From: Rossellomorea vietnamensis
GTDB taxonomy: Bacteria; Bacillota; Bacilli; Bacillales; Bacillaceae_B
Reading direction: 5' to 3'
DNA length: 40,274 nucleotides
Assembly (NCBI RefSeq): GCF_008180615.1
Contig: NZ_VTEH01000027.1
Location: 1 to 40,274, forward strand
In this document: one piece after another, positions 30,992 to 39,599 of the stretch
Numbering within the stretch: position 1 is the stretch's first letter
Layout of the letters: every line of letters begins with the position of its first letter
The notes under the pieces: generated by a model
Told to the model about the DNA's origin: nothing
The model's database searches: none
The model's input: only the letters and a program-made list of their open reading frames with translations
Program-made: the position numbers and the translations under genes

Positions 30992-31408
30992 ATGTACATA
31001 TCAGAGAAAAAGATAGAAGTAAGATATGCGGAAACAGATCAAATGGGAGTCGTTTACCATGCAAACTATTTAGTATGGATGGAATTGGGGAGAACCAAGC
31101 TAATAGAAGATCTGGGTTTTAAATATGCCGATATGGAAAAGGAAGGAATTATTTCCCCTGTCATAGATATAGAAATCAGCTATAAAAGCCCAGTAAGGTA
31201 CGGTGAAGAAGCCATCGTTAAAACATGGATAGAGTCTTACGATGGATTAAGGGTTACATACGGGTATGAGATTTTAAATGAACAAGGAGCACTCTCTGTT
31301 ACGGCTAATTCTAAGCATGTTTGTGTTAAAAAAGATTCGTTCCGGCCGATATCAGTAAAGAGACAATTTCCTGACTGGCATGAAGCATACGAGAAGGCAA
31401 AAAAATAA
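30992..31408 (+). CDS. yneP: Acyl-CoA thioesterase, 4HBT hot-dog fold (YneP)
   Basis: 138 aa, YbgC/FadM-type single hot-dog domain, expected to hydrolyse acyl-CoA thioesters in the cytoplasm as an oligomer. The active-site block is RYAETDQMGVVYHANYLVWME, with the catalytic Asp at residue 16; VRYGEEAIVKTWIES and YEILNEQG follow as usual. Its place between tlp and yneQ matches B. subtilis yneP. The ATG follows AAGGTGATTTTTA. The physiological acyl group is unknown. Confidence 0.9.
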   Translation: MYISEKKIEVRYAETDQMGVVYHANYLVWMELGRTKLIEDLGFKYADMEKEGIISPVIDIEISYKSPVRYGEEAIVKTWIESYDGLRVTYGYEILNEQGALSVTANSKHVCVKKDSFRPISVKRQFPDWHEAYEKAKK

Positions 31409-31460
31409 AGGCTCTTTAATAAAGATTGTTGCTTTTAAATAATTCCCCCCTCCTAACCTT

Positions 31461-31682
31461 TTTACGTACGGATTGGAGTGGAAGGCGTACGATCTCCTGC
31501 GGGAATAGCGGTCGTCTAGTTCCAGCGCCTAGCCCCTAGGGGTCAAATAACCCGCATCGAATAAAAGGATAGACCGCCTTTTTTTCGATGCGGAACATTT
31601 GCCTGTCGGGTCTGAGCAGGGCGCTTGGAGCGGAAATCCCTTACTATTAAAGCAGCACAATCTTTGCGAAAAGGGCGCTAAT
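31461..31682 (+). repeat. Repeat A, copy 3, with repeat D inserted
   Basis: GATTGGAGTGGAAGGCG and TCTCCTGCGGGAATAGCGG at the left, then TTGGAGCGGAAATCC and CACAATCTTTGCGAA at the right, follow repeat A copy 2. The A core between them is replaced by repeat D. The right edge runs into the yneQ start region. Confidence 0.7.
31512..31626 (+). repeat. Repeat D, complete copy
   Basis: TCTAGTTCCAGCGCCTAGCC ... GCCTGTCGGGTCTGAGCAGG ... GCGCTT. This block, with a variable hairpin in the middle (CCGCATCGA / TCGATGCGG), is a common intergenic repeat of Bacillus. It is nested within repeat A. Confidence 0.65.
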
Positions 31683-31694
31683 AAAAGAGGTTAG

Positions 31695-32003
31695 ATGAAC
31701 ATGGCATTTGGGATTAACAGAGCAGATTTGAAAAAGTGGAAAAAAGATATCGACAATGGAGAAATAGCCTTTCTTACCCATTTTTGGCTGGATGAACGGT
31801 TTCCCGGATGCAAAACTGTTACGAAGGCAGGAGCAAAGGATATAGAGGCACTTGCAGAGTGGGGAAAGCAATACGGATTAAAGAGGGAATGGATTGATGA
31901 TCGCAAAAAGGACTACCCACACTTCGATCTCTTAGGAGAAAAGCAAAAACTTATCCTTGAGAGAGAAAATCTTCACACTCATTTAACCCGATTTTTCCGT
32001 TGA
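31695..32003 (+). CDS. yneQ: YneQ-like conserved protein
   Basis: A 102-aa soluble protein: MNMAFGINRADLKKWKKDID, GEIAFLTHFWLDERFPGCKT, then KDIEALAEWGKQYGLKREWI and YPHFDLLGEKQKLIL. It corresponds in length, sequence pattern and gene order to B. subtilis YneQ. The function is unknown; no catalytic signature is evident. The ATG at 31695 has AAGAGG close upstream; ATG 31701 is an alternative start. It is the last gene of the conserved block before the inserted signalling cassette. Confidence 0.82.
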   Translation: MNMAFGINRADLKKWKKDIDNGEIAFLTHFWLDERFPGCKTVTKAGAKDIEALAEWGKQYGLKREWIDDRKKDYPHFDLLGEKQKLILERENLHTHLTRFFR

Positions 32004-32369
32004 AAATTTCCTCATTAATATTCATTCAATAATTCCTTAAGGATGCCTTGGAAGCTCTGTTTTCTACATTATATGGAAATCACAGCTTCTAGTCTCCTTC
32101 CGTGTGAAGTCATAATGCATGGTTCTTCTCTTTCTCATTCGTTCAATTATAATCTTAATCTTCGAATACAGAGCCATTATTCGCCTGTTCTAACCTGGCA
32201 GAGAAAAAAGAGACTCTCTTCCTATTCAAATAAAAAGTTTCTATAGCATGATCACAATCAGAGCCAAGGCTGCTTACTAAAGAAAATTTGTCGAAAAATG
32301 ACATATTGACTTACCATCATAATAATAGTACGTTCTACTTATCTATTAAATTTATTACTGGAGTAGTAT
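32004..32369. other. Intergenic gap between yneQ and the signalling cassette
   Basis: About 365 AT-rich bases without a supported gene; the frame at 32043 has no ribosome binding site. TTGACT near 32308 may belong to the promoter of the next operon, but no good -10 at the right distance is seen. Confidence 0.45.
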
Positions 32370-33989
32370 ATGACTAAAATGAAAGTTTACCAGCACAAAC
32401 TTATTGATAATATCAGGAAAAAATTATCAGAATGGCTTAGTTCTAACGATGAAATCGATTCATCCGAAGTGAGGAGGTTTTTTCATTCTATCAGCGGAAC
32501 TGCCCCCACAATTGACCTTGAGAAAATTGGCAGACTCGCATCGGAGTCTATGAAAATAGTTGACAGGAGGGGGGAGGCCGGCTGGAACAGAAAGAGTATC
32601 CAGGACATTATCTCACCTCTTCTGAAAGAGTGCTATCAGTTTGAGTATGAAAATGAAATTGATTTCCCCATGATGGCAGATATCAATGAAAAAAGAAAAA
32701 TTGTGTTTTTGGTCGAAAATGATACAAGCTTTCTCATGCTTGTTAAGGATTATCTTGAAAAGAGAGGATTTCATGTTTTCGGGTTTACGGATGCTGATAA
32801 AGCCATATCAGCGTTATATGATGTGAAACCTGACTGTATTCTTCTTGATATATTCCTCGGTGATCAAAATGGGCTCGACACCTTATCGCATATTACCAAA
32901 ACTGTACAAAAACAGTATGTACCTGTAGTAATGATGGCTGAAAACAATTCAGACAGTCTGCGCATGGAAAGTTATCAAAAAGGCGCGGATGATTTTATAC
33001 AAAAGCCCTTCTTGCTGGAAGAGCTTTTTATAAGGGTAAATAGGCAAATCGAAAGAAAAGGATTTGTCGATCATTTAATTCTTGTGGATGAATTGACTAG
33101 ATTATATAACCGCAAATACCTGCGCAACTCCTTTACACAGTTATGTGCCAAGCAGTGGGAAGAAGAACTGGCGCTTTCCATTGCGTTCCTGGATCTCGAT
33201 TACTTCAAAAATGTGAACGATCAATACGGCCACCTGACTGGAGATACCGTCTTGAAAGAGTTCTCACGCTTTGTCCAAAAGCGAATAAAGCCCGAAGAAG
33301 TTCTCGTCAGGTATGGAGGGGAGGAATTTGTGCTGCTTTCTCCTGGAATTTCTGCTCAAAAAGGAAAAGAGCGCCTAGAGAAAATACTAAATGAGTTCTC
33401 TGCCTTTGCGTTCGAGGCAGAAGGAGGCCAGGAGTTTACTTGTACTTTCTCCTCCGGCATAGTTGAGGTGGATGCCTACGTCTCGACTTCACTTTCTTAT
33501 TGGCTGGATATGGCAGACCTTGCTCTTTATCGATCTAAAGAAAACGGAAGAAGCCAAGTGACAGTTTTCGACCGGAGCATGTCCTCTTCTCATAAAGCTG
33601 TTTCAGTGGCTCTTCTGGAGGATGATCCCATCATGCAGGTCCTGCTTGCTAATACAATCAAGCAGACCGCTTCTGACCATAATCTACCCATTGAAATTTC
33701 CAAGTTTGAAAGCGGAGAGCAGTTTCTGGAAAGCGGCTGGATAAATCAAAACCAGAAAGGGATGGTCCTGCTAAACATCTTTATGGACGGAATGAGCGGG
33801 ATCGAAACAATGAAACAAGCCGATTTCAATCCCTTTACGGTTCTGATGCTTTCAGCAGAAACAAAAAAGACAGAGATGATACAAGCCATCGAATTAGGTG
33901 TGGCAGATTATGTCATTAAGCCTTTTTCGATTCAATCACTCGAAAATAAGATTCTTTTTTATCTAAAAAAATTGACGGACCATTCATAG
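32370..33989 (+). CDS. HPt-like + REC + GGDEF + pseudo-REC diguanylate cyclase regulator
   Basis: 539 aa in four parts. Residues 1-95 look like a histidine phosphotransfer domain: RRFFHSISGTAPTIDLEKIG with H39. REC1 (110-228) has ED-like VEND, phosphoacceptor D160 (CILLDIF) and K212 (QKPF). The GGDEF domain (237-400) has DELTRLYNRKYL and an intact RYGGEEF (314-320), so it should make c-di-GMP; no RxxD inhibitory site is seen. REC2 (412-536) keeps LLEDDP and K517, but the acceptor Asp is Asn469 (VLLNIFMDGMSG), so it probably cannot be phosphorylated. It is the first gene of an operon with a single-domain REC and a hybrid kinase. The ribosome binding site is TGGAGTAG. Confidence 0.9.
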   Translation: MTKMKVYQHKLIDNIRKKLSEWLSSNDEIDSSEVRRFFHSISGTAPTIDLEKIGRLASESMKIVDRRGEAGWNRKSIQDIISPLLKECYQFEYENEIDFPMMADINEKRKIVFLVENDTSFLMLVKDYLEKRGFHVFGFTDADKAISALYDVKPDCILLDIFLGDQNGLDTLSHITKTVQKQYVPVVMMAENNSDSLRMESYQKGADDFIQKPFLLEELFIRVNRQIERKGFVDHLILVDELTRLYNRKYLRNSFTQLCAKQWEEELALSIAFLDLDYFKNVNDQYGHLTGDTVLKEFSRFVQKRIKPEEVLVRYGGEEFVLLSPGISAQKGKERLEKILNEFSAFAFEAEGGQEFTCTFSSGIVEVDAYVSTSLSYWLDMADLALYRSKENGRSQVTVFDRSMSSSHKAVSVALLEDDPIMQVLLANTIKQTASDHNLPIEISKFESGEQFLESGWINQNQKGMVLLNIFMDGMSGIETMKQADFNPFTVLMLSAETKKTEMIQAIELGVADYVIKPFSIQSLENKILFYLKKLTDHS

Positions 33990-34003
33990 GGAGATGTGCA
34001 GCA

Positions 34004-34375
34004 ATGAAGCAATTACTACTAGCCGAAGATGAAGATGTCCTTCGTTCCCTTATCCTCGACACCCTTGAGGATGAAGGCTACGAAATCCACGAGGCATGCG
34101 ACGGAGAGGAAGCAGAGGCTCTGGCTTCCTCGAAAAAATTCGATCTCATATTACTCGATTATATGATGCCTGCCAAAACGGGATTAGAGGTCATAAGCAC
34201 TATAAGGACCGGCGGTATAAATAAAAACACAAAAATCATGATGCTGACAGCCAAGAGCCAGAAGTCTGATGAAAGGATGATCATGGAAGCGGGCGCAGAC
34301 TATTTCCTTTCTAAGCCTTTCAGCCCGATGCTGCTTGTGAAAAAAGTGGAGGAAATTTTAACAGAAGATGAATAA
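34004..34375 (+). CDS. Single-domain response regulator (CheY-like)
   Basis: 123 aa, one receiver domain and no output. Acidic pocket E8-D9-E10 (LLAEDED), phosphoacceptor D52 (LILLDYMMPAKTG), Thr in MLTAK, Lys in LSKPFSP. All key residues are intact. It lies 14 bases after the GGDEF gene and overlaps the following kinase by eight bases, so the three are translationally coupled. In such a cassette it likely shuttles phosphate between the hybrid kinase and the HPt/REC regulator; this is inference. AGGGAGATG precedes the ATG. Confidence 0.93.
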   Translation: MKQLLLAEDEDVLRSLILDTLEDEGYEIHEACDGEEAEALASSKKFDLILLDYMMPAKTGLEVISTIRTGGINKNTKIMMLTAKSQKSDERMIMEAGADYFLSKPFSPMLLVKKVEEILTEDE

Positions 34376-37196
34376 CTACTTTCAAACAAGTTTATCAAGG
34401 CGGTTTGCCTACCTGATGTTTTTATTTATCATTCTGTTCCTCATAGGGGCAAGCATCATACTCTATATACAATTTCATATTCAGCAGGATTTCGAGAAGC
34501 AAAATAAACTATCTGAAGAAAAAGAAGAAATTATTATTAAGATTGATCAAGGTTTCAATAAGGCTTTTCTGGATATGAGGGGATATATCGCTTTTGGTAA
34601 TGACAGGCTGAGAAATAGCGCATTGAGCCAGCAGGAAGAAATACAGCGAAATATTGAGTTGTTCAGCAATCTGCCGCTTACAAAAGAAGAGCAATCCAAA
34701 CTGCAGGAAATGAACTTTTACTATACAACTTATTTCTATGACTTGCTTCCACCTACTATTGAAGACTATGAACAGGGGAATACCGAAGCCATTGCGAACC
34801 GAGCCAATAGCTCTGCCACATCTCAGTTAGAAACCTTTCAGAAAAATTTGAACAAATATCGATTAAGTTTGGATGAACAAGTAGAAGCCAATGGTGTCAA
34901 GCTTGCTTCTCTTCACCAACAAATGCAATGGGGCATGTTCGCGTTTGTATTATTCATGCTTATTGTCTTGTTATCCATTACACGGATAAGCTTGAACCGA
35001 ATCGGAAAACCTTTGAGGGAGCTGGCCATTGCGGCAGACGCAGTCAGCAATGGACAGGAGTCAACTATCGACTTAACGCAGGATAAGAGAGATGACGAAA
35101 TAGCTGTCCTGAGAACCAGTTTCATCAAAATGTTTTCTTCTATTAAGGAAAATGAGCAGCGTTTGATAGACAATAATGATGAGCTTTCTGAACAGCAGGA
35201 AGAATTGCAGGCACAGCAGTTCGAATTGGAAAACCTTCTCGGACAAATGGAGAATCGAGAAAATCAGCTTCGACACCGTAATGAACTCATCAACAGCCTT
35301 TCGAATTCCTTGGACAAACAAAAAGTGCTGAACTCTATTGTAAGAGGATTTTCAGGCGTGCTTCATGCCGACCGGGGTATGATAGTGGTTCTGGATGCAG
35401 AGAAGACTTTCGCAAAATGGGGAGTATCGGATGAAGGGGCAGGACAATTCATCCGCTCCCTTAGTTACGGGATTGTCGACAGGTTACAAGAGGAAAAAGA
35501 AGGTTTCGTGATTAAAAGAAAAATTCCGAGGGAAGAAAAAGGCATTCATTATGAAGAACAACCTTGCTGGGATTTGTATCTTCCTGTTTTATCACATATG
35601 GGAGATATTGAAGCGGTTATGGTCTTTACACGCTTTTCTGAAGGATATTCTGCTGAAGAGATAGAAGAGTATTTTTCTTTGTCAAAACAGGTCTCGATCT
35701 CGTTAGAAAAGATCAAAGTATTTGAAACCTCAGAAGCAGACCGGATCATGAATAACGATATCTTGAATACTATCCATGAAGGGATCCAGCTCCTCGATGT
35801 AAAAGGAAGAATCCTTCATATCAATGATACTTTTTGTTCTATTTATGGGTGCAGCAACCCGAAACAAGAAATAGAAAAAATGTTCTCTCAATGGTTTGAG
35901 GCAATAAGGGATATGGTGGAAAGACCTGAGGAGCTTTTAAGCTTTGTTAATAACTTGTTCACCAGTGAGGCTGGTGTTTCCAAGCAGACTCAATACAAGC
36001 TTGTTAACGGCCAATCGAAGATGATTCAGGTATACGCTGAACCATTATATAGACATGAAATCCTTTCCGGGTGGGTACTGGTTCACAGAGACATTACGAA
36101 AGAATATGAGGCGGACCAGATGAAGAATGAACTGGTGAGTACCGTTTCCCATGAATTGCGAACTCCGCTTGCAAGTGTCCTTGGTTATACTGAACTGTTG
36201 ATTAACCGGGAACTGAAACCTGAAAGACAGAAGAAATACTTGAATACTATTTACCAGGAAGCAAACCGGCTGACTGCGCTTATCAATGACTTTTTGGATG
36301 TGCAAAGGATGGAATCAGGGAAGCAGACTTACGATAAAAAGTACGAGCAGCTTTCTCCTATCTTGAAAAAAGTGATAGAAGGTATAAAAATCAATACAGA
36401 TATCCACGATATCCAATTTGTCAGCGATTCAGGAAAGGACAATGTCCTGGGAGACAGGGATAAACTAGTTCAAGTATTTCAAAATTTAATACAAAATGCA
36501 GTTAAATATTCGCCAGAAGGCGGGAATATAACAGTTCAATTGAAAACAGTCTCAGATGATCTGCATATTTCAATTGCTGATGAAGGACTTGGCGTGCCGG
36601 AAGATGCCGTGCCAAACCTTTTCACGAAATTTTTCCGTGTTGATAATTCAGACAGAAGAAAAATCGGTGGAACGGGTCTGGGTCTTGCTATTGCCAAAGA
36701 GATTATAAAAGCTCATGATGGAGATATTTCTTTGAAAACAGAGCTTGGCAAAGGAAGTACATTTACCGTTATTCTTCCAAAGGTTTCAGGCATGGCTGAA
36801 ACAGACTCAGAGTCTTACTTTTCTGATGCAGAAGGAAGGCGGATTGTAGTTGTGGAAGACGATCAGCAGCTGGCTTCCCTGCTGTCTAATGAACTGGCGG
36901 AGAGTGGTTTTATCATCAAGACTTTTTCGAATGGTGAAGAAGCATTGAAGTTTATAAAAGTAAATTCGCCGGATGCCATCATTCTGGATATTATGTTAAG
37001 CAAGTCCCAGATGGATGGTCTTGATATTCTCCAGGCAGTTAAGGCAGACCCCGGGCTCAGGGACATCCAGATATTCGTCTCAACTGCCCTCGATGAAAGG
37101 GAAAAGGTGTTGGCACTCGGAGCTGATGGGTTCCTTGTGAAACCTTACTCACCAAGCAAGTTAACCAATATGGTCTTGAAAAATCTGAAGAAGTAA
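34368..37196 (+). CDS. Hybrid sensor histidine kinase (CHASE3-like, HAMP, GAF, PAS, HisKA, HATPase, REC)
   Basis: 942 aa, membrane-bound. Two transmembrane helices (about 14-36 and 189-208) enclose a ~150-residue helical extracellular sensor of CHASE3-like type. HAMP follows (about 209-262), a coiled coil (262-310), a GAF-like domain (310-450), PAS (460-580), HisKA with H595 in VSHELRTPLASVLGY, and HATPase with N box NLIQNAVKYSPEGG (706-719), G1 DEGLGVP and G2 GGTGLGLA. A C-terminal REC has acidic VVEDD, D874 (IILDIML) and K925 (VKPYSP). All catalytic residues are intact. It starts inside the upstream REC gene. The signal sensed is unknown. Confidence 0.93.
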   Translation: MNNYFQTSLSRRFAYLMFLFIILFLIGASIILYIQFHIQQDFEKQNKLSEEKEEIIIKIDQGFNKAFLDMRGYIAFGNDRLRNSALSQQEEIQRNIELFSNLPLTKEEQSKLQEMNFYYTTYFYDLLPPTIEDYEQGNTEAIANRANSSATSQLETFQKNLNKYRLSLDEQVEANGVKLASLHQQMQWGMFAFVLFMLIVLLSITRISLNRIGKPLRELAIAADAVSNGQESTIDLTQDKRDDEIAVLRTSFIKMFSSIKENEQRLIDNNDELSEQQEELQAQQFELENLLGQMENRENQLRHRNELINSLSNSLDKQKVLNSIVRGFSGVLHADRGMIVVLDAEKTFAKWGVSDEGAGQFIRSLSYGIVDRLQEEKEGFVIKRKIPREEKGIHYEEQPCWDLYLPVLSHMGDIEAVMVFTRFSEGYSAEEIEEYFSLSKQVSISLEKIKVFETSEADRIMNNDILNTIHEGIQLLDVKGRILHINDTFCSIYGCSNPKQEIEKMFSQWFEAIRDMVERPEELLSFVNNLFTSEAGVSKQTQYKLVNGQSKMIQVYAEPLYRHEILSGWVLVHRDITKEYEADQMKNELVSTVSHELRTPLASVLGYTELLINRELKPERQKKYLNTIYQEANRLTALINDFLDVQRMESGKQTYDKKYEQLSPILKKVIEGIKINTDIHDIQFVSDSGKDNVLGDRDKLVQVFQNLIQNAVKYSPEGGNITVQLKTVSDDLHISIADEGLGVPEDAVPNLFTKFFRVDNSDRRKIGGTGLGLAIAKEIIKAHDGDISLKTELGKGSTFTVILPKVSGMAETDSESYFSDAEGRRIVVVEDDQQLASLLSNELAESGFIIKTFSNGEEALKFIKVNSPDAIILDIMLSKSQMDGLDILQAVKADPGLRDIQIFVSTALDEREKVLALGADGFLVKPYSPSKLTNMVLKNLKK

Positions 37197-37198
37197 AG

Positions 37199-37239
37199 AA
37201 AGAAGTGAAGGCGGTGTAATCCGGCCTTCACTTCTTTTA
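37199..37239. terminator. Bidirectional terminator between hybrid kinase and yneR
   Basis: AAAGAAGTGAAGGC pairs with GCCTTCACTTCTTT; T-rich tails on both strands serve the two convergent genes. Confidence 0.85.
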
Positions 37240-37527
37240 TTTCTTGTATTCATATGAGGGTTCATGCAGTTTTTCATTAAAATTAACGTAGAGATCATGC
37301 TCCAAAAAGAACCATAGGTCATTTTCTTCTACAAAGAAGGTCGTTCCGTCCACTTCTTCTTTAGAACCCATATCAATGGGTTCTTCTTTATTAACCCCTA
37401 AAGAGAACGATTCGTGCAGGGGGCTTGACCCGCCATACCGTACATAGAAACGGACGAAATCCCCTTCTTCAATATCCATTTCTTCCTTAAACCACTTCAA
37501 CGCTTCATCGGAAAAAGAAATATTCAT
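37237..37527 (-). CDS. yneR: HesB/IscA-like protein YneR
   Basis: 96 aa of the HesB/YadR/YfhF type (Fe-S biosynthesis-like fold): MNISFSDEALKWFKEEMDIE, FVRFYVRYGGSSPLHESFSL, ENDLWFFLEHDLYVNF. It lacks the three cysteines of true A-type Fe-S carriers, as does B. subtilis YneR, so an iron-sulphur role is doubtful. In B. subtilis it follows yneQ in the same block; here it is separated by the signalling cassette and is convergent with it. AAAGGAGT precedes the ATG. Confidence 0.88.
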   Translation of the reverse strand: MNISFSDEALKWFKEEMDIEEGDFVRFYVRYGGSSPLHESFSLGVNKEEPIDMGSKEEVDGTTFFVEENDLWFFLEHDLYVNFNEKLHEPSYEYKK

Positions 37528-37684
37528 CGTTGTACTCCTTTCTTTTCGCTGTCTTCGTCTATTATATGATGTTTTCCTTTTCTTCAGCCAATCATCGGCT
37601 CATAGAAGTGAAATGATTGGAAGAGGGCATACTCTCCGTGTTATCTTTAATACTAATACATAAATGAAAAAGGAGTTGAAAAGA

Positions 37685-37945
37685 TTGAGCAACCTGAAAC
37701 TTCTTATCATTATAGGGGCAGGTATATTCGGCGGCTTGACCATCATGACGTTCCTGCAGCTGAAGCCTGATTATAGAATGGAAGCACTTGGGTTCATTGC
37801 TGCAACAGCTGGTTTATATGCTGTATTGCTCTGGCTTTTCCAAAAAGGCTTGAAAAAAGCCTTTACGTCAGCAGTTTTTATACTGGCGTTACTGGCTATT
37901 ACAGCTGTGATGTTCCACCATGTTCTGTTTCCTGCTCCTCATTAA
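37685..37945 (+). CDS. Small membrane protein of unknown function (86 aa)
   Basis: Three hydrophobic helices: LKLLIIIGAGIFGGLTIMTF, EALGFIAATAGLYAVLLWLF and FTSAVFILALLAITAVMFHH. The start is placed at TTG 37685, because AAGGAG lies 10 bases before it; the in-frame ATG at 37664 has no ribosome binding site (it would add seven residues). I do not recognise the family. It is monocistronic and convergent with capA through a shared terminator. Confidence 0.7.
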   Translation: MSNLKLLIIIGAGIFGGLTIMTFLQLKPDYRMEALGFIAATAGLYAVLLWLFQKGLKKAFTSAVFILALLAITAVMFHHVLFPAPH

Positions 37946-37948
37946 GAC

Positions 37949-37981
37949 AAAAATCCTGCCTTTATCCAGGCAGGATTTTTA
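37949..37981. terminator. Bidirectional terminator
   Basis: AAAAATCCTGCC and GGCAGGATTTTT pair perfectly around an 8-base loop, with T runs on both strands. Confidence 0.92.
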
Positions 37982-37985
37982 TCAG

Positions 37986-39134
37986 TTACTGCTCAATACT
38001 CATCACATGAGAGACCATTTCCTCTTCGGGGAAAGAAACCAATCCGCTTTGATGTGCTGCATCAAGAGGAAGTATACGGTAATTTTTATACTGAGACTGA
38101 GTGACAAATGTAGGTTGAAAGCTAATTTCCGGAAACGTGATTCGTTTTCCGTTTTCATCGATCACTTTCTGCACCGTAACATTTGCGATGCCGCCAATGT
38201 TCTTCAGCTCACCGTCCTGGCCGGACAGGAAATTTCCTAATGAATATATAACGACAGCTTCACGTCCATCTTTGGTTGTCACCTTTTCGATGGGCTGCAG
38301 TACATGCGGGTGATGGCCGATAATCAAATCCACCCCTGCATCAGTCAGTTCACGGGCAAGCATTTTCTGGTTGTCACTGGGATATCTCTCATATTCATTA
38401 CCCCAATGGGCAGCCAGTACTACCATGTCCACCCCTAGTTCCTTTGCTTTGTGTATATCATTCTTCATCAGATCCAAATCTATAAGGTTTACAAGGTAAT
38501 CCTGTCCTTGAGGAACAGGAATTCCATTCGTCCCGTATGTATAAGCCAGCAATGCAAAAGAAATTCCATTCACATTAAAGGTTCTGATATTCTGCCTGTC
38601 TTCCTGACTCTTGAAAGACCCGGTATAAGGCATACCTATTTCTTCATAATGAGATATGGCACTCAGCGCACCTTTCGCACCTTTATCCAATGTATGGTTG
38701 TTTGCAGTAGTTACCGCATCTACTCCCAGTTTTTGCAGAGCATCTACAATTTCGTAGGGACTGTTGAAAGCAGGGTAACTTGAGACGCCCAAGTGTGCAC
38801 CTCCAGGAAGAGATTCCTGGTTGGCAATCATAAAGTCAGGACTTTGCAAGAATGTTTCAACATCTTTAAACATTGGCATAAAATCGTAAGCGCCTCCATT
38901 TTCAGCATCCTGATAGACAGTATTATGAAGTAGAACATCTCCGATAGCGCCGATAACAGCCTGACTTGTATACGATTTCTCCTTAAGTGTACTTTGAATG
39001 GATGAGTGCGGGGAGTGTGTCCGGGCAGCATCTGAAGTATCCTCTGCCTGCCTAAACTGGCTCAGCACCAAAGCTGAAGCAGTAATGATTAAAATAAATG
39101 CTAAAGCTGAACCCCATAAAACCTTCTTGTTCAT
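37986..39134 (-). CDS. CapA-family metallophosphatase-like protein
   Basis: 382 aa, with an N-terminal signal anchor (about 5-26), a Ser/Thr-rich spacer and an extracytoplasmic CapA domain (58-340). Metal-site motifs are complete: GDVLLH (65-70), NQESLPGG (105-112), TANNHTLD (143-150), AAHWGNEYERYP (241-252) and GHHPHVLQPIE (273-283). CapA/PgsA proteins take part in poly-gamma-glutamate export or anchoring, but no capB/pgsB or capC/pgsC is present nearby, so this is a stand-alone member whose substrate is unknown. The ribosome binding site (AGAGAGAAG) is weak and far from the ATG. Confidence 0.88.
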   Translation of the reverse strand: MNKKVLWGSALAFILIITASALVLSQFRQAEDTSDAARTHSPHSSIQSTLKEKSYTSQAVIGAIGDVLLHNTVYQDAENGGAYDFMPMFKDVETFLQSPDFMIANQESLPGGAHLGVSSYPAFNSPYEIVDALQKLGVDAVTTANNHTLDKGAKGALSAISHYEEIGMPYTGSFKSQEDRQNIRTFNVNGISFALLAYTYGTNGIPVPQGQDYLVNLIDLDLMKNDIHKAKELGVDMVVLAAHWGNEYERYPSDNQKMLARELTDAGVDLIIGHHPHVLQPIEKVTTKDGREAVVIYSLGNFLSGQDGELKNIGGIANVTVQKVIDENGKRITFPEISFQPTFVTQSQYKNYRILPLDAAHQSGLVSFPEEEMVSHVMSIEQ

Positions 39135-39363
39135 TATTCAACCAACTTCTCTCTGCTTAATTTAAACGGTAAAATAGTCCTTCTTATCCATTATAGTGCT
39201 GGAGAGTCCATTAATAAACAGATAATTGTAAAAAAATACTGTCGAATTTCCTGGTTATTCTACACGTTCTATTAATCAGGCTTTTATTGGTTGTTTAATA
39301 TTTATATTGACTTTCTCTGCCATCAAAACCATAAAATATAAAAAATAATGTCTGTTTTCGTAT

Positions 39364-39566
39364 AGATTGTGGCTGTGGAAAAGTAATGGATTTCCACTCC
39401 AGGCGGCGGTTTATTTGACCCTGAGGGGCTAGGCGCAGGAACTAGATGCCCGTTAGTCCCGCAGGAGGTCGCACGCCTTCCGTTCCAATCCCCTTACGTG
39501 AAAGGGGAGAAATTCAAATAGCCATCCGAAAGCAACAATCTTTTAGCGATGAGCTTATTAAAAAGA
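39364..39566 (-). repeat. Repeat A, copy 4, with inverted repeat D fragment inside
   Basis: GATTGTGGCTGTGG ... ATGGATTTCCACTCC, then CGTTAGTCCCGCAGGAGG ... CCTTCCGTTCCAATCC follow repeat A in the orientation of copy 1. Between them lies GACCCTGAGGGGCTAGGCGC, the reverse complement of the left half of repeat D. No gene lies in 39135-40259. Confidence 0.65.
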
Positions 39567-39599
39567 GCAGCTATTTACTAGTGTTTTAAAAGATGTTTT

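Noticed and set aside
32043..32246. 67-codon frame between yneQ and the signalling operon
   Set aside because: No ribosome binding site and a composition like random AT-rich DNA.
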